Shown in pieces: positions 8,875 to 17,290 of a stretch of DNA of 49,571 nucleotides. Under the pieces are notes generated by a model, which made no database searches, was not told the origin of the DNA, and was given only the letters and a program-made list of their open reading frames with translations. A program made the translations under genes and the position numbers. How positions within the stretch are numbered: the stretch's first letter is position 1; the number at the start of each line of letters is the position of its first letter. The DNA is from an uncultured Lachnospiraceae bacterium (lineage in GTDB: Bacteria > Bacillota > Clostridia > Lachnospirales > Lachnospiraceae): assembly GCA_944376745.1 (NCBI GenBank), contig CALWDR010000110.1, forward strand, positions 1 through 49,571, given 5' to 3'.

Positions 8875-9917
8875 TCAGCCTTCCCAGTAAAGCTTTGCTT
8901 TTTCTTCCGCCTGCTTCTGACTCAGCCCGCATTTTTCCATCAGCTTTTCTATAGCTGTCTCCCTGGCAACACCAAATTCCTGACACAGAGAAATGCAGGA
9001 TTTTATCTGTGCTTCTTTTACTCTGGCCAAAGCTTCCTTTGCCTCTTGCGCGTCCTTGTGGGCTTCTTCGGCGTCCTTGCGGGCTTCTTGTGCGTCTCTG
9101 CGGGCTTTTGCCGTATTCCTCCGTTCTGCCTGAATATCTATCTTCTCGAAGTTCTCAAACAATTCACCCATATGACATTCCTCCATCATCTCCACATACT
9201 GCATCGCCTCGTCCACCGGCACGGCCATCTTCATCAAAAGGCCATACATTACATTCTTTATAATGTCGCGGATATTTCCTGTGGTGTTCTTGAGAATCTC
9301 ATCCAGCTGCTCCGGCGGAGACTGACGGAAGCGCTTAAAATCCTCCGCGTTCTGGATTTTATTTATCATCATGATAAGGGACATGGCGTCTCCGTGAGCC
9401 AGCAGATCCTCATCGGAATAATCATGAAGCCGCACCACATGGTATTGAAAATCCGGCAGATACTCCGCAAATATCTCCCCCATCCGTATGCGGTCCTTCA
9501 AATGCAGATCCGCCGTCCAGCTCCGGCTTCCCTCATAATACACAATGGGCAGAATCGGCGGATACCGGAAATCTTTCCGCCTGGTACAGCCTTCCCTCTT
9601 CTGCTCCATCTCTTTAGCGTACTCATTCCAGATACAGGCCATATACTTTAAAAGCTGCATGGAGACATTATGATCCACTCTGCTCTTATGCTCCACCAGA
9701 GAAATCAGATACAGGGCGTCCTCCTGCCCTGTCTTCTTTTTCTCCCCGCTGTGCAGATGGATCTTATGGATGCTTCTCCTCCTGTTTTTGGGTCGTACAC
9801 CCGGCAGGAGACTGCCTCTCCGCCGGTCTGCACTGGTTGATTGGTTTGCTGTAATTGGTCGGCGAAAAGCCAGATTTCAGACATTCCGCAAAAATATCCC
9901 TGCGAAATGTGGAACAC
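8875..9917 (-). pseudogene. Rpn-family PD-(D/E)XK nuclease remnant, N-terminus broken
   Basis: The open part runs from GTG 9696 to 8875 (273 aa) and matches the Rpn/YhgA-like recombination-promoting nuclease family: LVEHKSRVDHNVSMQLLKYM is the family's E-x-(Q/K) strand and following helix, and PPILPIVYYEGSRSW the next conserved block. The C-terminus is a charged coiled coil built of KDAxEA-type heptads (residues about 195-235). The normal start of the family (a further 60-90 residues with the first catalytic Asp) is absent. Related-looking pieces upstream (TDPYIHNVFH; DIFAECLKSGF; SIHKIHLHSGEKKKTGQED) lie in different frames to about 9917, with stops between, so I read it as frameshifted and probably inactive. 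A shortened live protein from GTG 9696 cannot be excluded. Family call good; pseudogene call moderate. Confidence 0.65.
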
Positions 9918-10035
9918 ATTATGAATATATGGATCAGTAATATGTGTGTCCTTTAAACATCTTTACTATAGCACAATTTTTTTCACATGACAAGTAAAAA
10001 ATCATTTAGGCTGTTGGAGGGACTGTTGAATTTCG

Positions 10036-10079
10036 AAAATCCCAGCAAGCATTCAAATAGAAATGTTTGCTGGGATTTT
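10036..10079 (-). terminator. Bidirectional hairpin terminator after the ADP-ribosylglycohydrolase gene
   Basis: Thirteen-bp exact stem AAAATCCCAGCAA (10036-10048) with TTGCTGGGATTTT (10067-10079), extendable by five more pairs with one G-T wobble. It is A-rich on one side and T-rich on the other, so it can work in both directions. It lies 57 bases past the stop of the gene at 10137 and is the main feature of the 9918-10136 gap. Confidence 0.75.
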
Positions 10080-10136
10080 GCTCACTCCGGCCTGTTTTTA
10101 TTTCGTCTCATAAAACCAGACTGCCGCCTCTCGAAT

Positions 10137-11690
10137 TTACGCATTCCGCACCAACACAATCTTCACCGGCAGATCAGAGTGTCTTCCCTCCAGGGAAATA
10201 TCCAGAACCGCCTCCATCCTTGCCCCGTGAAAATTCTCAAAATCCAGCGTAAACTCCGCCTCCGCTTTGGACAGATACAGGTTATTTAACGGCAGGATCC
10301 GGTTGCTTCCGTTCACCGCCGTCACGCCCTCGGGCAGGTACAGCTGCATTTTTACCCACTGCTGCTGGCAGAGAATCCCGGAATTGGTAACCTGTACCCG
10401 GATGCTCCTGGTTGCCCCGGTGGTGAAATTCACGCTTCCCTGGTAGTCCACCATCACCGAGAAGGCCGTGTGCTCGCAGCGGACCACATAGGGGGACAGG
10501 GCCGTCAGCTGATCCACCGGAAGCTGCTTGCTCTTTCCATTCCCGTCGATCAGTGGGATGTAATCCTCCTTCTCACAGTAAAGGGCCTCCCCCTCCTTGC
10601 AGGAAATGGTATAGCCTCCCTCGTGAAGCAAGTCGCAGTACGCAACGCCGAGGAACAGAGGCGTTATCCGCAGGATCCTGTCCGTAAGCTCTGTCACGGT
10701 CTCCGGCACCCAGATACCGCCGCTGGTCTTGTCAATGCAGAGGGTTGCGATCTTATCGTTCAAGGGCGCCGTCCATTTCTCCGGGATGTTGGAGGCGCCG
10801 TGCAGAATCCCCAGAAGCGCACCCAGAGAGGCTCCGGAGCAGTCCGTATCCTCCCCGCAGGAGACGGACAGGCAGAGGGCCCTTCCGAAATCATCCTCCC
10901 CGTAAAGCCATCCCATAATGGCGTATGCAATGTTCTCCGGCGCGTCAAAGCCGGGGGCTCCCAGCTCCAGCTCCCGCTCTCTGGGGTCTATCTCGGAAAT
11001 TTTGCAGCCCTGGATCCCAAAGGTCCCCGGCACACAGTTGTGCACCTCCCTGCGGGCCTCAAAGAAATCCATATGCTTTTCATAGCATTCCCGCGCCTTC
11101 TTCACGCCTCTTGCAACGGCGCAGTCCGCAGGGATATAGGAAAGAGCGATATCCAGAAGCTTGTTTTTGTCCTGCTCCGCAAAAGCGGCGCTCTCCAATG
11201 CCGCAAAGAACACCTCCCCCAGCATCCCTTCATTGGCATGGTCCACAATGGCGTCCTCATAAGCGTACCTTACGGCCAGATCGGGATGTCCCGGAGCCAG
11301 GCAGGCCCACAGCTCGGAGCGGATAAAGCAGCCGCAGGAATCCTTATAGGTATTGTCCAAAGCCCCCGCCATGGGCGGAACAAAGCCGGCCCTGAGGTTC
11401 GCCTTCCCGGTGCCATATTCCACCCAGTTGGGAATGATATAGGACAACCAGTATTCCCCCAAAATGGAAGCATTTACATTTCTTCCGTACTTCTCCACCG
11501 CCGCCAGCCATACGATCTGAAGGTCCAGATCATCGTTGGGAGGCGGCCCCATGGAAAGGTCCTGGGTGTAATAATCAAGCTCCACCTTCATCCTTCTTCC
11601 CTCAAAGGGCGCTCCCAGAACGCCGCCGATATTCTTGCCGGCCCAGCACCCCATCACCTTGTCCTTGTAGCTTTGAAAGCTTAATTCCAT
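10137..11690 (-). CDS. ADP-ribosylglycohydrolase (DraG/ARH) family protein with C-terminal beta domain
   Basis: 517 aa from ATG 11690, behind GGAGG at 8 bases. The DraG fold is clear: N-terminal GCWAGKNIGGVLGAPFEG, metal-binding Asn52-Asp53-Asp54-Asp56 (PPNDDLDLQ) and the second metal motif Asp281-Thr-Asp283 (SCGEDTDCSGASLGALLG). The family cleaves ADP-ribose from proteins, tRNA or small molecules with two Mg ions. The last 160 residues or so are beta-rich (NSGILCQQQWVKMQLYLPEG, FTLDFENFHGARMEAVLDIS) and look like a ligand- or carbohydrate-binding sandwich. No signal peptide, so cytosolic. The gene is transcribed away from an AraC-type regulator, which may control it. The substrate is unknown; a nucleoside or sugar catabolic role is as likely as removal of protein ADP-ribose. 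Confidence 0.88.
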   Translation of the reverse strand: MELSFQSYKDKVMGCWAGKNIGGVLGAPFEGRRMKVELDYYTQDLSMGPPPNDDLDLQIVWLAAVEKYGRNVNASILGEYWLSYIIPNWVEYGTGKANLRAGFVPPMAGALDNTYKDSCGCFIRSELWACLAPGHPDLAVRYAYEDAIVDHANEGMLGEVFFAALESAAFAEQDKNKLLDIALSYIPADCAVARGVKKARECYEKHMDFFEARREVHNCVPGTFGIQGCKISEIDPRERELELGAPGFDAPENIAYAIMGWLYGEDDFGRALCLSVSCGEDTDCSGASLGALLGILHGASNIPEKWTAPLNDKIATLCIDKTSGGIWVPETVTELTDRILRITPLFLGVAYCDLLHEGGYTISCKEGEALYCEKEDYIPLIDGNGKSKQLPVDQLTALSPYVVRCEHTAFSVMVDYQGSVNFTTGATRSIRVQVTNSGILCQQQWVKMQLYLPEGVTAVNGSNRILPLNNLYLSKAEAEFTLDFENFHGARMEAVLDISLEGRHSDLPVKIVLVRNA

Positions 11691-12044
11691 ACTGTCGTCC
11701 TCCAATCCTCGTTCTCGGCTTCTTATTTTTCGCGCTGCCGTAATACCAGACGCCAAAGCGCCTGCGCTTCCTGCCCACATGGGCAGCACGATCTTCTGAC
11801 CCCAACATCATATACTAAAAGCCCTGCGCTGCACAGAGCCATTTTCATGAAATTATGGGGGGATTTTTTATGATTCATTAAAATGTACTTTACATTTTCC
11901 GGAAATTTTCCTATGATGATATAGGGGGCAAAAGATGTTTTGGCCCATGATACCAGAATCAAAATACCTTTCGGCTCCTGTTATGATACAGAAGGCAAAA
12001 GGTATTTTGTTCCCACGATATCTGCGAATCTTTCGGGAGGCATT
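11691..12044. repeat. 354-bp divergent intergenic region with repeated CAAAA-ATTTTG palindromes
   Basis: This region holds no gene. It carries related palindromes: 11924-11946 (GGGGGCAAAA, loop GATG, TTTTGGCCC) and 11994-12014 (GGCAAAA, loop GGTA, TTTTG then TTCCC). A reverse copy of CAAAATACCTTT at 11960-11971 could pair with AAAGGTATTTTG at 11998-12009. A sequence on the minus strand at 11815-11791 matches the flank of the perfect palindrome at 25521-25544. These sit directly upstream of the AraC gene start and may be regulatory or may be repeat insertions. Confidence 0.5.
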
Positions 12045-13574
12045 ATGTATATTATACTGTCCATTTCAAAATCCAGGCTTTTTCGCGAAACCATGAAGCG
12101 TCTGGCAAACGCCCTCTCCCCGGAAGGGGTTCACCTGGACGAGATCACCGGACCGGACACGCTTGTCGGGTATTTTCCCGAAAATGTGCCGGCCCTGATC
12201 GTGGTGGACGGGGGCAGCCTGAAGGAATCCTGGCTGGAGGTCCTGATCCCTCATCTGAAGCTTCATTATCCCGATTCTGCCCTGCTTTTCACCTGCGCAG
12301 GCCAGGAGAAAATGTCCGCCTCCTTTGCGGGGGCTGCGCTCTTCCCCGCGCAGACCTATGCCGAACTGGAGGAACGCCTGGCCCATTATTTTCGGCAAAG
12401 GAAAGAAAGCCTGCCGTCGGTCCCAAAGGAGGTCTTCTTCCCCCTGTCCCAAAGCTGCTCCTTTCTGGAGCGCCTTTCGGACCCCCAGCAGGCCTTTTCC
12501 CTGCGCCGGGCCATGCCCAGCCCGTTCCCGCAGTACCAGTTTTATACCTGCATTCTCGCCGGTACCGGCTCCGGTTCCCTTTTTCTTGAAGCCTACAACC
12601 GCGCCCTGCAGGATACCCGAAATTGCGCGGGTTTTCTTATGAACGCCCGCACAGCCCTGCTGATTTTTTATGACCGCACCGACAACATCCGAAAATTTAT
12701 GCAGCGCCGGGAACAGCTGCTGCACGCCCTGCAATTTCACCGTCCCTCTGAAAATCTGCTCCGGATCTATATCGGCTGTATCCACAGCGACTGCCTGGGC
12801 CTGTACAAATCTTACTTTGAGGCCAGGGAAACGCAATATGTGGACAGGCTGTACGTCCCCTGCTTCTGCTTCGAGGACATCAGCAGCCTGAACAGGTCCT
12901 CCGCCAAGCCCGCGCGCCTGATGGAGCTGGAGCGTCTCATACGCTCCAACATGGAATACCAGGGCGGAAATGACCTGCTTTACTATCTGAAGCTTTGGTT
13001 TGACGCGTGCAGGGATATGCACTACACCCTGGAATCGCTGCAGATGGAAGCTTTGAATCTCTACTCCACCATCAAATATGTGATCTTCGATATGTATACG
13101 CTCAACACCACGCGTCTCAAACGGGGCTGGGAGGTCTATGAGCTTTTTCGGATCTCATCCATCGACGAGCTGGAGGAATGGTTTTACACCTGGGTCACCT
13201 ACACCTTAAATAACGTTTCCGGCAAGCACGCCGAACGGGGGATGAAAATCCGGGATGTACTGGATTTTATCGAAAATCATCTGCTGGAAAATCTCTCCTT
13301 GGAGACCGTCTCCAATTACCTGTTTTTAAGTCCTTCCTATTTCAGCGCCCTTTTTAAGCAGGAAATGAACGAGACCTTTATCTCCTATGTGACCCGCCGG
13401 AAAATGCAAAAAGCCGCGGAGCTCCTCCGCGGCGGCCGCAGCATTTCCGAAACGGCGGCTCTCCTGGGCTATGGGGATCTGAAGCATTTCCGCAGCCTGT
13501 TTAAAAAACAGTTCCATCAGACGCCCTCGGAATACCAGAAGCAGTGGAGCACCGGAGCTGGAGACTGCGGCTGA
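12045..13574 (+). CDS. AraC-family transcriptional regulator with N-terminal receiver-like domain
   Basis: 509 aa from ATG 12045, behind GGGAGG at 5 bases. The C-terminal 100 residues are an AraC double helix-turn-helix (IRDVLDFIENHLLENLSLET, then SPSYFSALFKQEMNETFISY, then GGRSISETAALLGYGDLKHF, and FKKQFHQTPSEYQK). The first 120 residues alternate strands and helices like a response-regulator receiver (MYIILSISKSRLFRETMKRL; ALIVVDGG) but I cannot see a convincing full phospho-acceptor set, so it may be a pseudo-receiver. The middle 250 residues are an unclassified helical domain, as in YesN-like Firmicutes regulators. It is divergent from the ADP-ribosylglycohydrolase gene, a likely target. 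No histidine kinase lies next to it. Confidence 0.9.
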   Translation: MYIILSISKSRLFRETMKRLANALSPEGVHLDEITGPDTLVGYFPENVPALIVVDGGSLKESWLEVLIPHLKLHYPDSALLFTCAGQEKMSASFAGAALFPAQTYAELEERLAHYFRQRKESLPSVPKEVFFPLSQSCSFLERLSDPQQAFSLRRAMPSPFPQYQFYTCILAGTGSGSLFLEAYNRALQDTRNCAGFLMNARTALLIFYDRTDNIRKFMQRREQLLHALQFHRPSENLLRIYIGCIHSDCLGLYKSYFEARETQYVDRLYVPCFCFEDISSLNRSSAKPARLMELERLIRSNMEYQGGNDLLYYLKLWFDACRDMHYTLESLQMEALNLYSTIKYVIFDMYTLNTTRLKRGWEVYELFRISSIDELEEWFYTWVTYTLNNVSGKHAERGMKIRDVLDFIENHLLENLSLETVSNYLFLSPSYFSALFKQEMNETFISYVTRRKMQKAAELLRGGRSISETAALLGYGDLKHFRSLFKKQFHQTPSEYQKQWSTGAGDCG

Positions 13575-13619
13575 AAGAGAAGCGTTCGCCGCGGTTTTTG
13601 GCGCAGGCAAAAGGGAGCC

Positions 13620-13879
13620 GTTACTGGGCACGGGGTGGGGAAATTGGCAAAATGATCAGCTATTGCCGGGAACGTAGCCATGGATGGCGCTTTTGTTATA
13701 AGCAGACCATGGAAAGACGCCGGCACTTGACGAGCCGGCCGCTTGCGGGCAGCGAGGCTAGTACCGCTGCGTCTTGATTTGAGCGGAAGCGTGTCTGCGT
13801 TAACAAAAGCGCCATCCATGGCGACCTCCAGACAAAATCTGTTATTCCTTGAATATTTCCCCACCCCGTGACCAGTAAC
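13620..13879 (-). repeat. Long nested palindromic element, copy 1
   Basis: 260 bp bounded by 25-bp inverted arms with one mismatch (13620-13644 and 13855-13879, starting GTTACTGG). Inside lies a second palindrome, 22 exact pairs (13677-13698 with 13801-13822) extended by GCAGAC/GTCTGC (13702-13707 with 13793-13798), and at the centre a GC-rich set of small stems (AAGACG/CGTCTT, CAGCG/CGCTG). A second copy in the opposite genomic orientation is at 35336-35561. Apparent reading frames through it are by-products of the repeat. It fills most of the 13575-14073 gap; the rest shows only the ribosome site of the next gene. Confidence 0.85.
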
Positions 13880-14073
13880 AGGGGAACCATTCAAACACCA
13901 ATTTTTTCTAAATTCCTTCTGTTCGGAATACATTTTTTGTGGTAAACTACTATCAAAGCCTGCGGATCGCCCAGCCTCCGGCTCCGGGCGGTTCCAAAAC
14001 CATTCTGCCGCCGACGGCTGCAAAAGGATACCTGTATGCAAAGCCGCCCGCGCTCATTCGGGGAGAGATACCA

Positions 14074-15192
14074 ATGAAAGTACTGATTTTATCCTGCAAC
14101 ACCGGACAGGGCCACAATTCCGCCGCTCTGGCCGTATACGAAAATTTAAAAAGCCACCAGGTGGACTGCGAATTTATGGACGCGCTGCTGTTTGCCGGCA
14201 AGAAGACCTCCAACGCAGTCAGCAAGACCTACGCCACCATAGCCAACCGGGCGCCCCACGTTTTCGGCCTGGCTTACCGGGCCGGCGGGATCATCAGCAA
14301 CACCAGGACGAAATCTCCGGTCTATTTTGCCAACACCCGCTATGCCAGGAAGATGTACGACTATATCACGGGCAAGGGCTTCGATATGGTGGTGACCTCC
14401 CATCTGTTCCCGGCCCAGACCCTGACCTACCTGAAAAAGAAATACGACCTGAAGGTCTTTACCATGGCAGTCGCCACGGATTACACCTCCATCCCCTTCT
14501 GGGAGGAGACGCGGCTGGATTACTACGTGATCCCCCACCGGGACCTGATCCGCGAATTCTGCAAAAAGGGCATTCCAAGAGAGAAGCTTCTTCCCTTCGG
14601 CATCCCCGTATCGGAAGCTTTTTGCGTAAAAACGCCGAAGGAGGAGGCAAGAAAGCAACTGTCTCTCCCTGCGGAGGGCTTTGAGATCCTGATCATGTCA
14701 GGCAGTATGGGCTACGGTCATATGGCGCCGCTGATGCGGGCCTTCCTGAAAAAATACGGCGCCAGGGTCACCCTGGTCGTCATGGGCGGGAATAACACGG
14801 ACCTGAAGGAATCCCTGCGCCAGAAATTCGCCGATTACGACAACGTCCGCATTCTGGACTTTACCAGGGAGGTGTCCCTGTACATGGACAGCGCGGACCT
14901 GCTCTACACCAAGCCCGGCGGACTGACCAGCACGGAGGCCCTGGTGAAGGGCATCCCCACCATTCACACCGCCCCCATTCCGGGCTGTGAGACGAAAAAC
15001 GCCCGTTTTTTCGCCGCCCGCGGCCTGAGCTTTTACGCCAAGACCACCGCGGAGCAGATTTCCTACGGTTGCTTCCTGATCCAGAATCCTGAGGCTTGCA
15101 GAGCCATGCAGAGCGCGCAGGCGGAGCATGCGCTGCCGAAGGCCGCCGAATCCATTTACGAATTTCTTCTGGCTCAGGAGGGCAGCCGGTAA
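14074..15192 (+). CDS. MGDG-synthase/UgtP-like glycolipid glycosyltransferase
   Basis: 372 aa from ATG 14074 behind GGGGAG. GT28/GT-B fold of the diacylglycerol glucosyltransferase type: the N-terminal STGxGHN-like loop (LSCNTGQGHNSAALAVYENL), the acceptor-side segment VVTSHLFPAQTLTYLKKKYD, the linker strand ILIMSGSMGYGHMAPLMRAF and the nucleotide-sugar site (LLYTKPGGLTSTEALVKGIP). These enzymes move glucose or galactose from UDP-sugar to diacylglycerol at the inner membrane face, making membrane glycolipids or teichoic-acid anchors. A PlsY-type acyltransferase follows 36 bases later on the same strand, linking both to membrane lipid synthesis. A MurG-like lipid II role is unlikely because of the N-terminal domain. 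Sugar and anchor specificity cannot be read off. Confidence 0.88.
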   Translation: MKVLILSCNTGQGHNSAALAVYENLKSHQVDCEFMDALLFAGKKTSNAVSKTYATIANRAPHVFGLAYRAGGIISNTRTKSPVYFANTRYARKMYDYITGKGFDMVVTSHLFPAQTLTYLKKKYDLKVFTMAVATDYTSIPFWEETRLDYYVIPHRDLIREFCKKGIPREKLLPFGIPVSEAFCVKTPKEEARKQLSLPAEGFEILIMSGSMGYGHMAPLMRAFLKKYGARVTLVVMGGNNTDLKESLRQKFADYDNVRILDFTREVSLYMDSADLLYTKPGGLTSTEALVKGIPTIHTAPIPGCETKNARFFAARGLSFYAKTTAEQISYGCFLIQNPEACRAMQSAQAEHALPKAAESIYEFLLAQEGSR

Positions 15193-15228
15193 GATAAATT
15201 TTTGAAGATTTCTACAGGAGGTGTTTTC

Positions 15229-15843
15229 ATGGAGTACCTCGTATTTGCGGTATTTGGCTACGTATCGGGAAGCGTGATGTACAGCCGCCTGCTTCCCTTC
15301 TTATTTAAACAGGTGGATATCACTAAAATATCCGATGACGGAAATCCCGGCGCCGGAAACGTCTTTCAGCATCTGGGCATTTCCTTCGGTCTTCTGTGCC
15401 TGGCCTGCGATATTTTAAAGGGGGCCATCCCCGTGGCTTTGTGCCTCCACTATTTACCCCCGCAGGACCCGCTGTTCGCGCTGGTGCTGGCGGCTCCCGT
15501 GCTGGGGCACGCCAAGAGGGGCAAGGCCATCGCCGTCTCCTTCGGGGTCCTGCTTGGCCTTCTGCCCTTCAGCGGGATGGTGCTGCTTCTGATCGTGCCT
15601 TTCCTGTTCTTCTCCCTGATCTTAAAGGTAAATCCCCATGCCTGGCGGGTCATTTTCTCCTTTGGCTGCTTCGTGGCCGCCGCCCATATCTGGGTGCCCG
15701 TCCCGGCCCTGCGGTTCGGCGCCTGGTTGATCGGGGCAGCGGTGACAGCCAAGCATGCCATTTATGTAAAATGCGCCCATGAGAGGCTTCGCCTGGAGTG
15801 GGGCCTGAAGCCGCGCCGCAGCAGCCGGGCGGCAGACGACTGA
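15229..15843 (+). CDS. plsY: PlsY-type glycerol-3-phosphate acyltransferase
   Basis: 204 aa from ATG 15229, behind AGGAGGTG at 7 bases (a TTG at 15202 lies before this ribosome site and is rejected). The protein is an integral membrane protein with five or so membrane segments and the PlsY hallmarks GYVSGSVMYSRL (first motif) and DDGNPGAGNVFQHLG (second). PlsY takes acyl-phosphate and glycerol-3-phosphate to make lysophosphatidate, the first step of phospholipid synthesis. The sequence is somewhat divergent in its second half, so it may be a second, accessory PlsY. It is paired with the glycolipid synthase upstream and ends before a strong terminator. Confidence 0.85.
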   Translation: MEYLVFAVFGYVSGSVMYSRLLPFLFKQVDITKISDDGNPGAGNVFQHLGISFGLLCLACDILKGAIPVALCLHYLPPQDPLFALVLAAPVLGHAKRGKAIAVSFGVLLGLLPFSGMVLLLIVPFLFFSLILKVNPHAWRVIFSFGCFVAAAHIWVPVPALRFGAWLIGAAVTAKHAIYVKCAHERLRLEWGLKPRRSSRAADD

Positions 15844-15867
15844 GTATGCTGCCAGCCACGGCTTGAC

Positions 15868-15897
15868 AAAGGGAGCTGTCAAAAGACAGCTCCCTTT
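15868..15897. terminator. Bidirectional terminator between plsY and the amidase gene
   Basis: Thirteen-bp perfect stem AAAGGGAGCTGTC (15868-15880) with GACAGCTCCCTTT (15885-15897), loop AAAA, followed by T on the plus strand; on the minus strand the hairpin is also followed by TTT. It separates the convergent plus-strand lipid genes from the minus-strand amidase. Confidence 0.9.
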
Positions 15898-15905
15898 TTA
15901 TCGCG

Positions 15906-17168
15906 TCACTGACCAAAATAAGCGTCTATCCCGTCCGCCATGCCCCGGGCCAGCTTGTACTGGTAGTTCTCGTTGGCCATATTCTGGTCCTCGGTGGGAT
16001 TGGTCATAAAGCCCATCTCCACAATGGTCACCGGAACCTGGCACCAGTTGATGCCGCTCATGGTGTCCGTCTCCCAGACACTCCTTTTGGCGGCTCCGGT
16101 GGCGTTCACCATGGCATTCAGCACACAGTCCGACAGGCTGCGGCACTGGCTGTAGAGACTGCCGTTGTAAGGATTTCCGGGGGTCTGGCAGATGGTGAGG
16201 ATTCCATTCTGACTGCTGTCCTCGGAGCCGTTGGCGTGAATCCGGATAAATGCGTCCGCCCCGGCACTGTTGGCCACCTGGGCCCGCTCCGCGTTGCTGA
16301 TGTTCACATCGTTGCTCTCCCGGATCATGATCACCTGATAGCCCCTGGCCTGCAGCTCATCCCGAAGCTTGAAGGCCACGGACAGATTCAGCTCATACTC
16401 CGCCAGCCCGGTGGACACGCCCCTGGTGCCGCTGGACACCTTGGCTTTGGTCTCGGAGGCTCCGGGGCCCACCGGCTCCTGCTCGCTGTTGCCTCTGCTC
16501 TGATGACCGGCGTCAATGACTACCAGATAACCGTCCCCCGTCCGCTCGGGTATGGGAACCGTGGTCTCCGGCGGCGTGGTCTCCAAAGCCGGGGGCGTTA
16601 TCTCCGAAGCCAGGCCCAGATACCTGGAAGCGATATAGTATTCCTGCCCGTCGATGCTGACCGCGCTCCACTCGCCGTCGTTGGCTGTCCGCAGAAAGGA
16701 TTCCCAGCGGGAGGCCACCCTGTAGATCGCGCTGTCCGTGGAGGGCTCGGTGCGGACGTTGACCCGGGTGGTGGTCCTCACCTCTTCCTCAGCGTAAACC
16801 ACCGTGTCCGGGTTCAGGACAGCCTTCTTTTGCCCCTCGCCATCCTCCCCGTTTCCGGTCAAAGCTCCGTTTTCCTCCGTCGTTCCGGCACTGCCAGTTC
16901 CATCCTCCGATCCGGCGCTGCCGGCTCCGCTCTCCGATCCGGCGCCGTCAGTTCCGCCGCCCTGTCCATTTTCCCCTCCGGCGCTGCCGTCTTCCTTTTT
17001 TGCTCCGTCCTGGTCATTCTCTCCGGTACCGCCCGTCTCTTTGTCTGTCGTCTGTTCCTCCGTCCGGTTCTGCTCCTTCAAGGCTTCCTCCCCGGCGCTC
17101 TTCCCGCAGCCCGCCAGCAGCGCGCAGACCAAAAGCAGCACCAGCATGCCTGCCCATTTCTTCCTCAT
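15906..17168 (-). CDS. SH3b-domain N-acetylmuramoyl-L-alanine amidase lipoprotein
   Basis: 420 aa from ATG 17168 behind GGAGG. Lipoprotein signal with lipobox LLAGC (Cys21), then a disordered Gly/Ser/Glu/Asp-rich linker (25-110, GSAG-type repeats), an SH3b domain (about 130-187, [20 protein letters not shown]) and an Amidase_3 domain (213-420). The zinc and catalytic residues are visible: His222 (DAGHQ), Glu257 (GLAEYELNL), His311 (RIHANG) and Glu384 (VEMGFMTN). It cuts the amide bond between N-acetylmuramic acid and the stem peptide from outside the membrane, in cell separation, wall turnover or spore processes. The deacetylase gene directly upstream acts on similar substrates and is likely co-transcribed. 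Confidence 0.95.
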   Translation of the reverse strand: MRKKWAGMLVLLLVCALLAGCGKSAGEEALKEQNRTEEQTTDKETGGTGENDQDGAKKEDGSAGGENGQGGGTDGAGSESGAGSAGSEDGTGSAGTTEENGALTGNGEDGEGQKKAVLNPDTVVYAEEEVRTTTRVNVRTEPSTDSAIYRVASRWESFLRTANDGEWSAVSIDGQEYYIASRYLGLASEITPPALETTPPETTVPIPERTGDGYLVVIDAGHQSRGNSEQEPVGPGASETKAKVSSGTRGVSTGLAEYELNLSVAFKLRDELQARGYQVIMIRESNDVNISNAERAQVANSAGADAFIRIHANGSEDSSQNGILTICQTPGNPYNGSLYSQCRSLSDCVLNAMVNATGAAKRSVWETDTMSGINWCQVPVTIVEMGFMTNPTEDQNMANENYQYKLARGMADGIDAYFGQ

Positions 17169-17180
17169 GCCAATTCCTCC

Positions 17181-17290
17181 TGTCTTTACAGCATACGGTC
17201 TCTTTCGGATGCCGCTTTCTCTGTCTTTGCAGCATACGGTCTCTCCCGGATGCCGCTGTTCCTATCCTTCACAGCATATGCTCTCTCCCG
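17181..17290 (-). repeat. 41-42-bp tandem repeat at the deacetylase 3' end
   Basis: Two and a half to three copies with the core GCATACGGTCTCT starting at 17191, 17232 and (as GCATATGCTCTCT) 17274. The most upstream copy forms the last codons of the deacetylase; the others fill the space down to the ribosome site of the amidase gene. Confidence 0.8.

Noticed and set aside
12066..13022. Minus-strand 318-codon frame opposite the AraC gene
   Set aside because: Antisense of a recognisable AraC regulator; no family features.
13517..14041. Minus-strand protein of 174 codons
   Set aside because: It runs through the long palindromic element; similar frames appear in copy 2, so it follows from the repeat and not from a gene.
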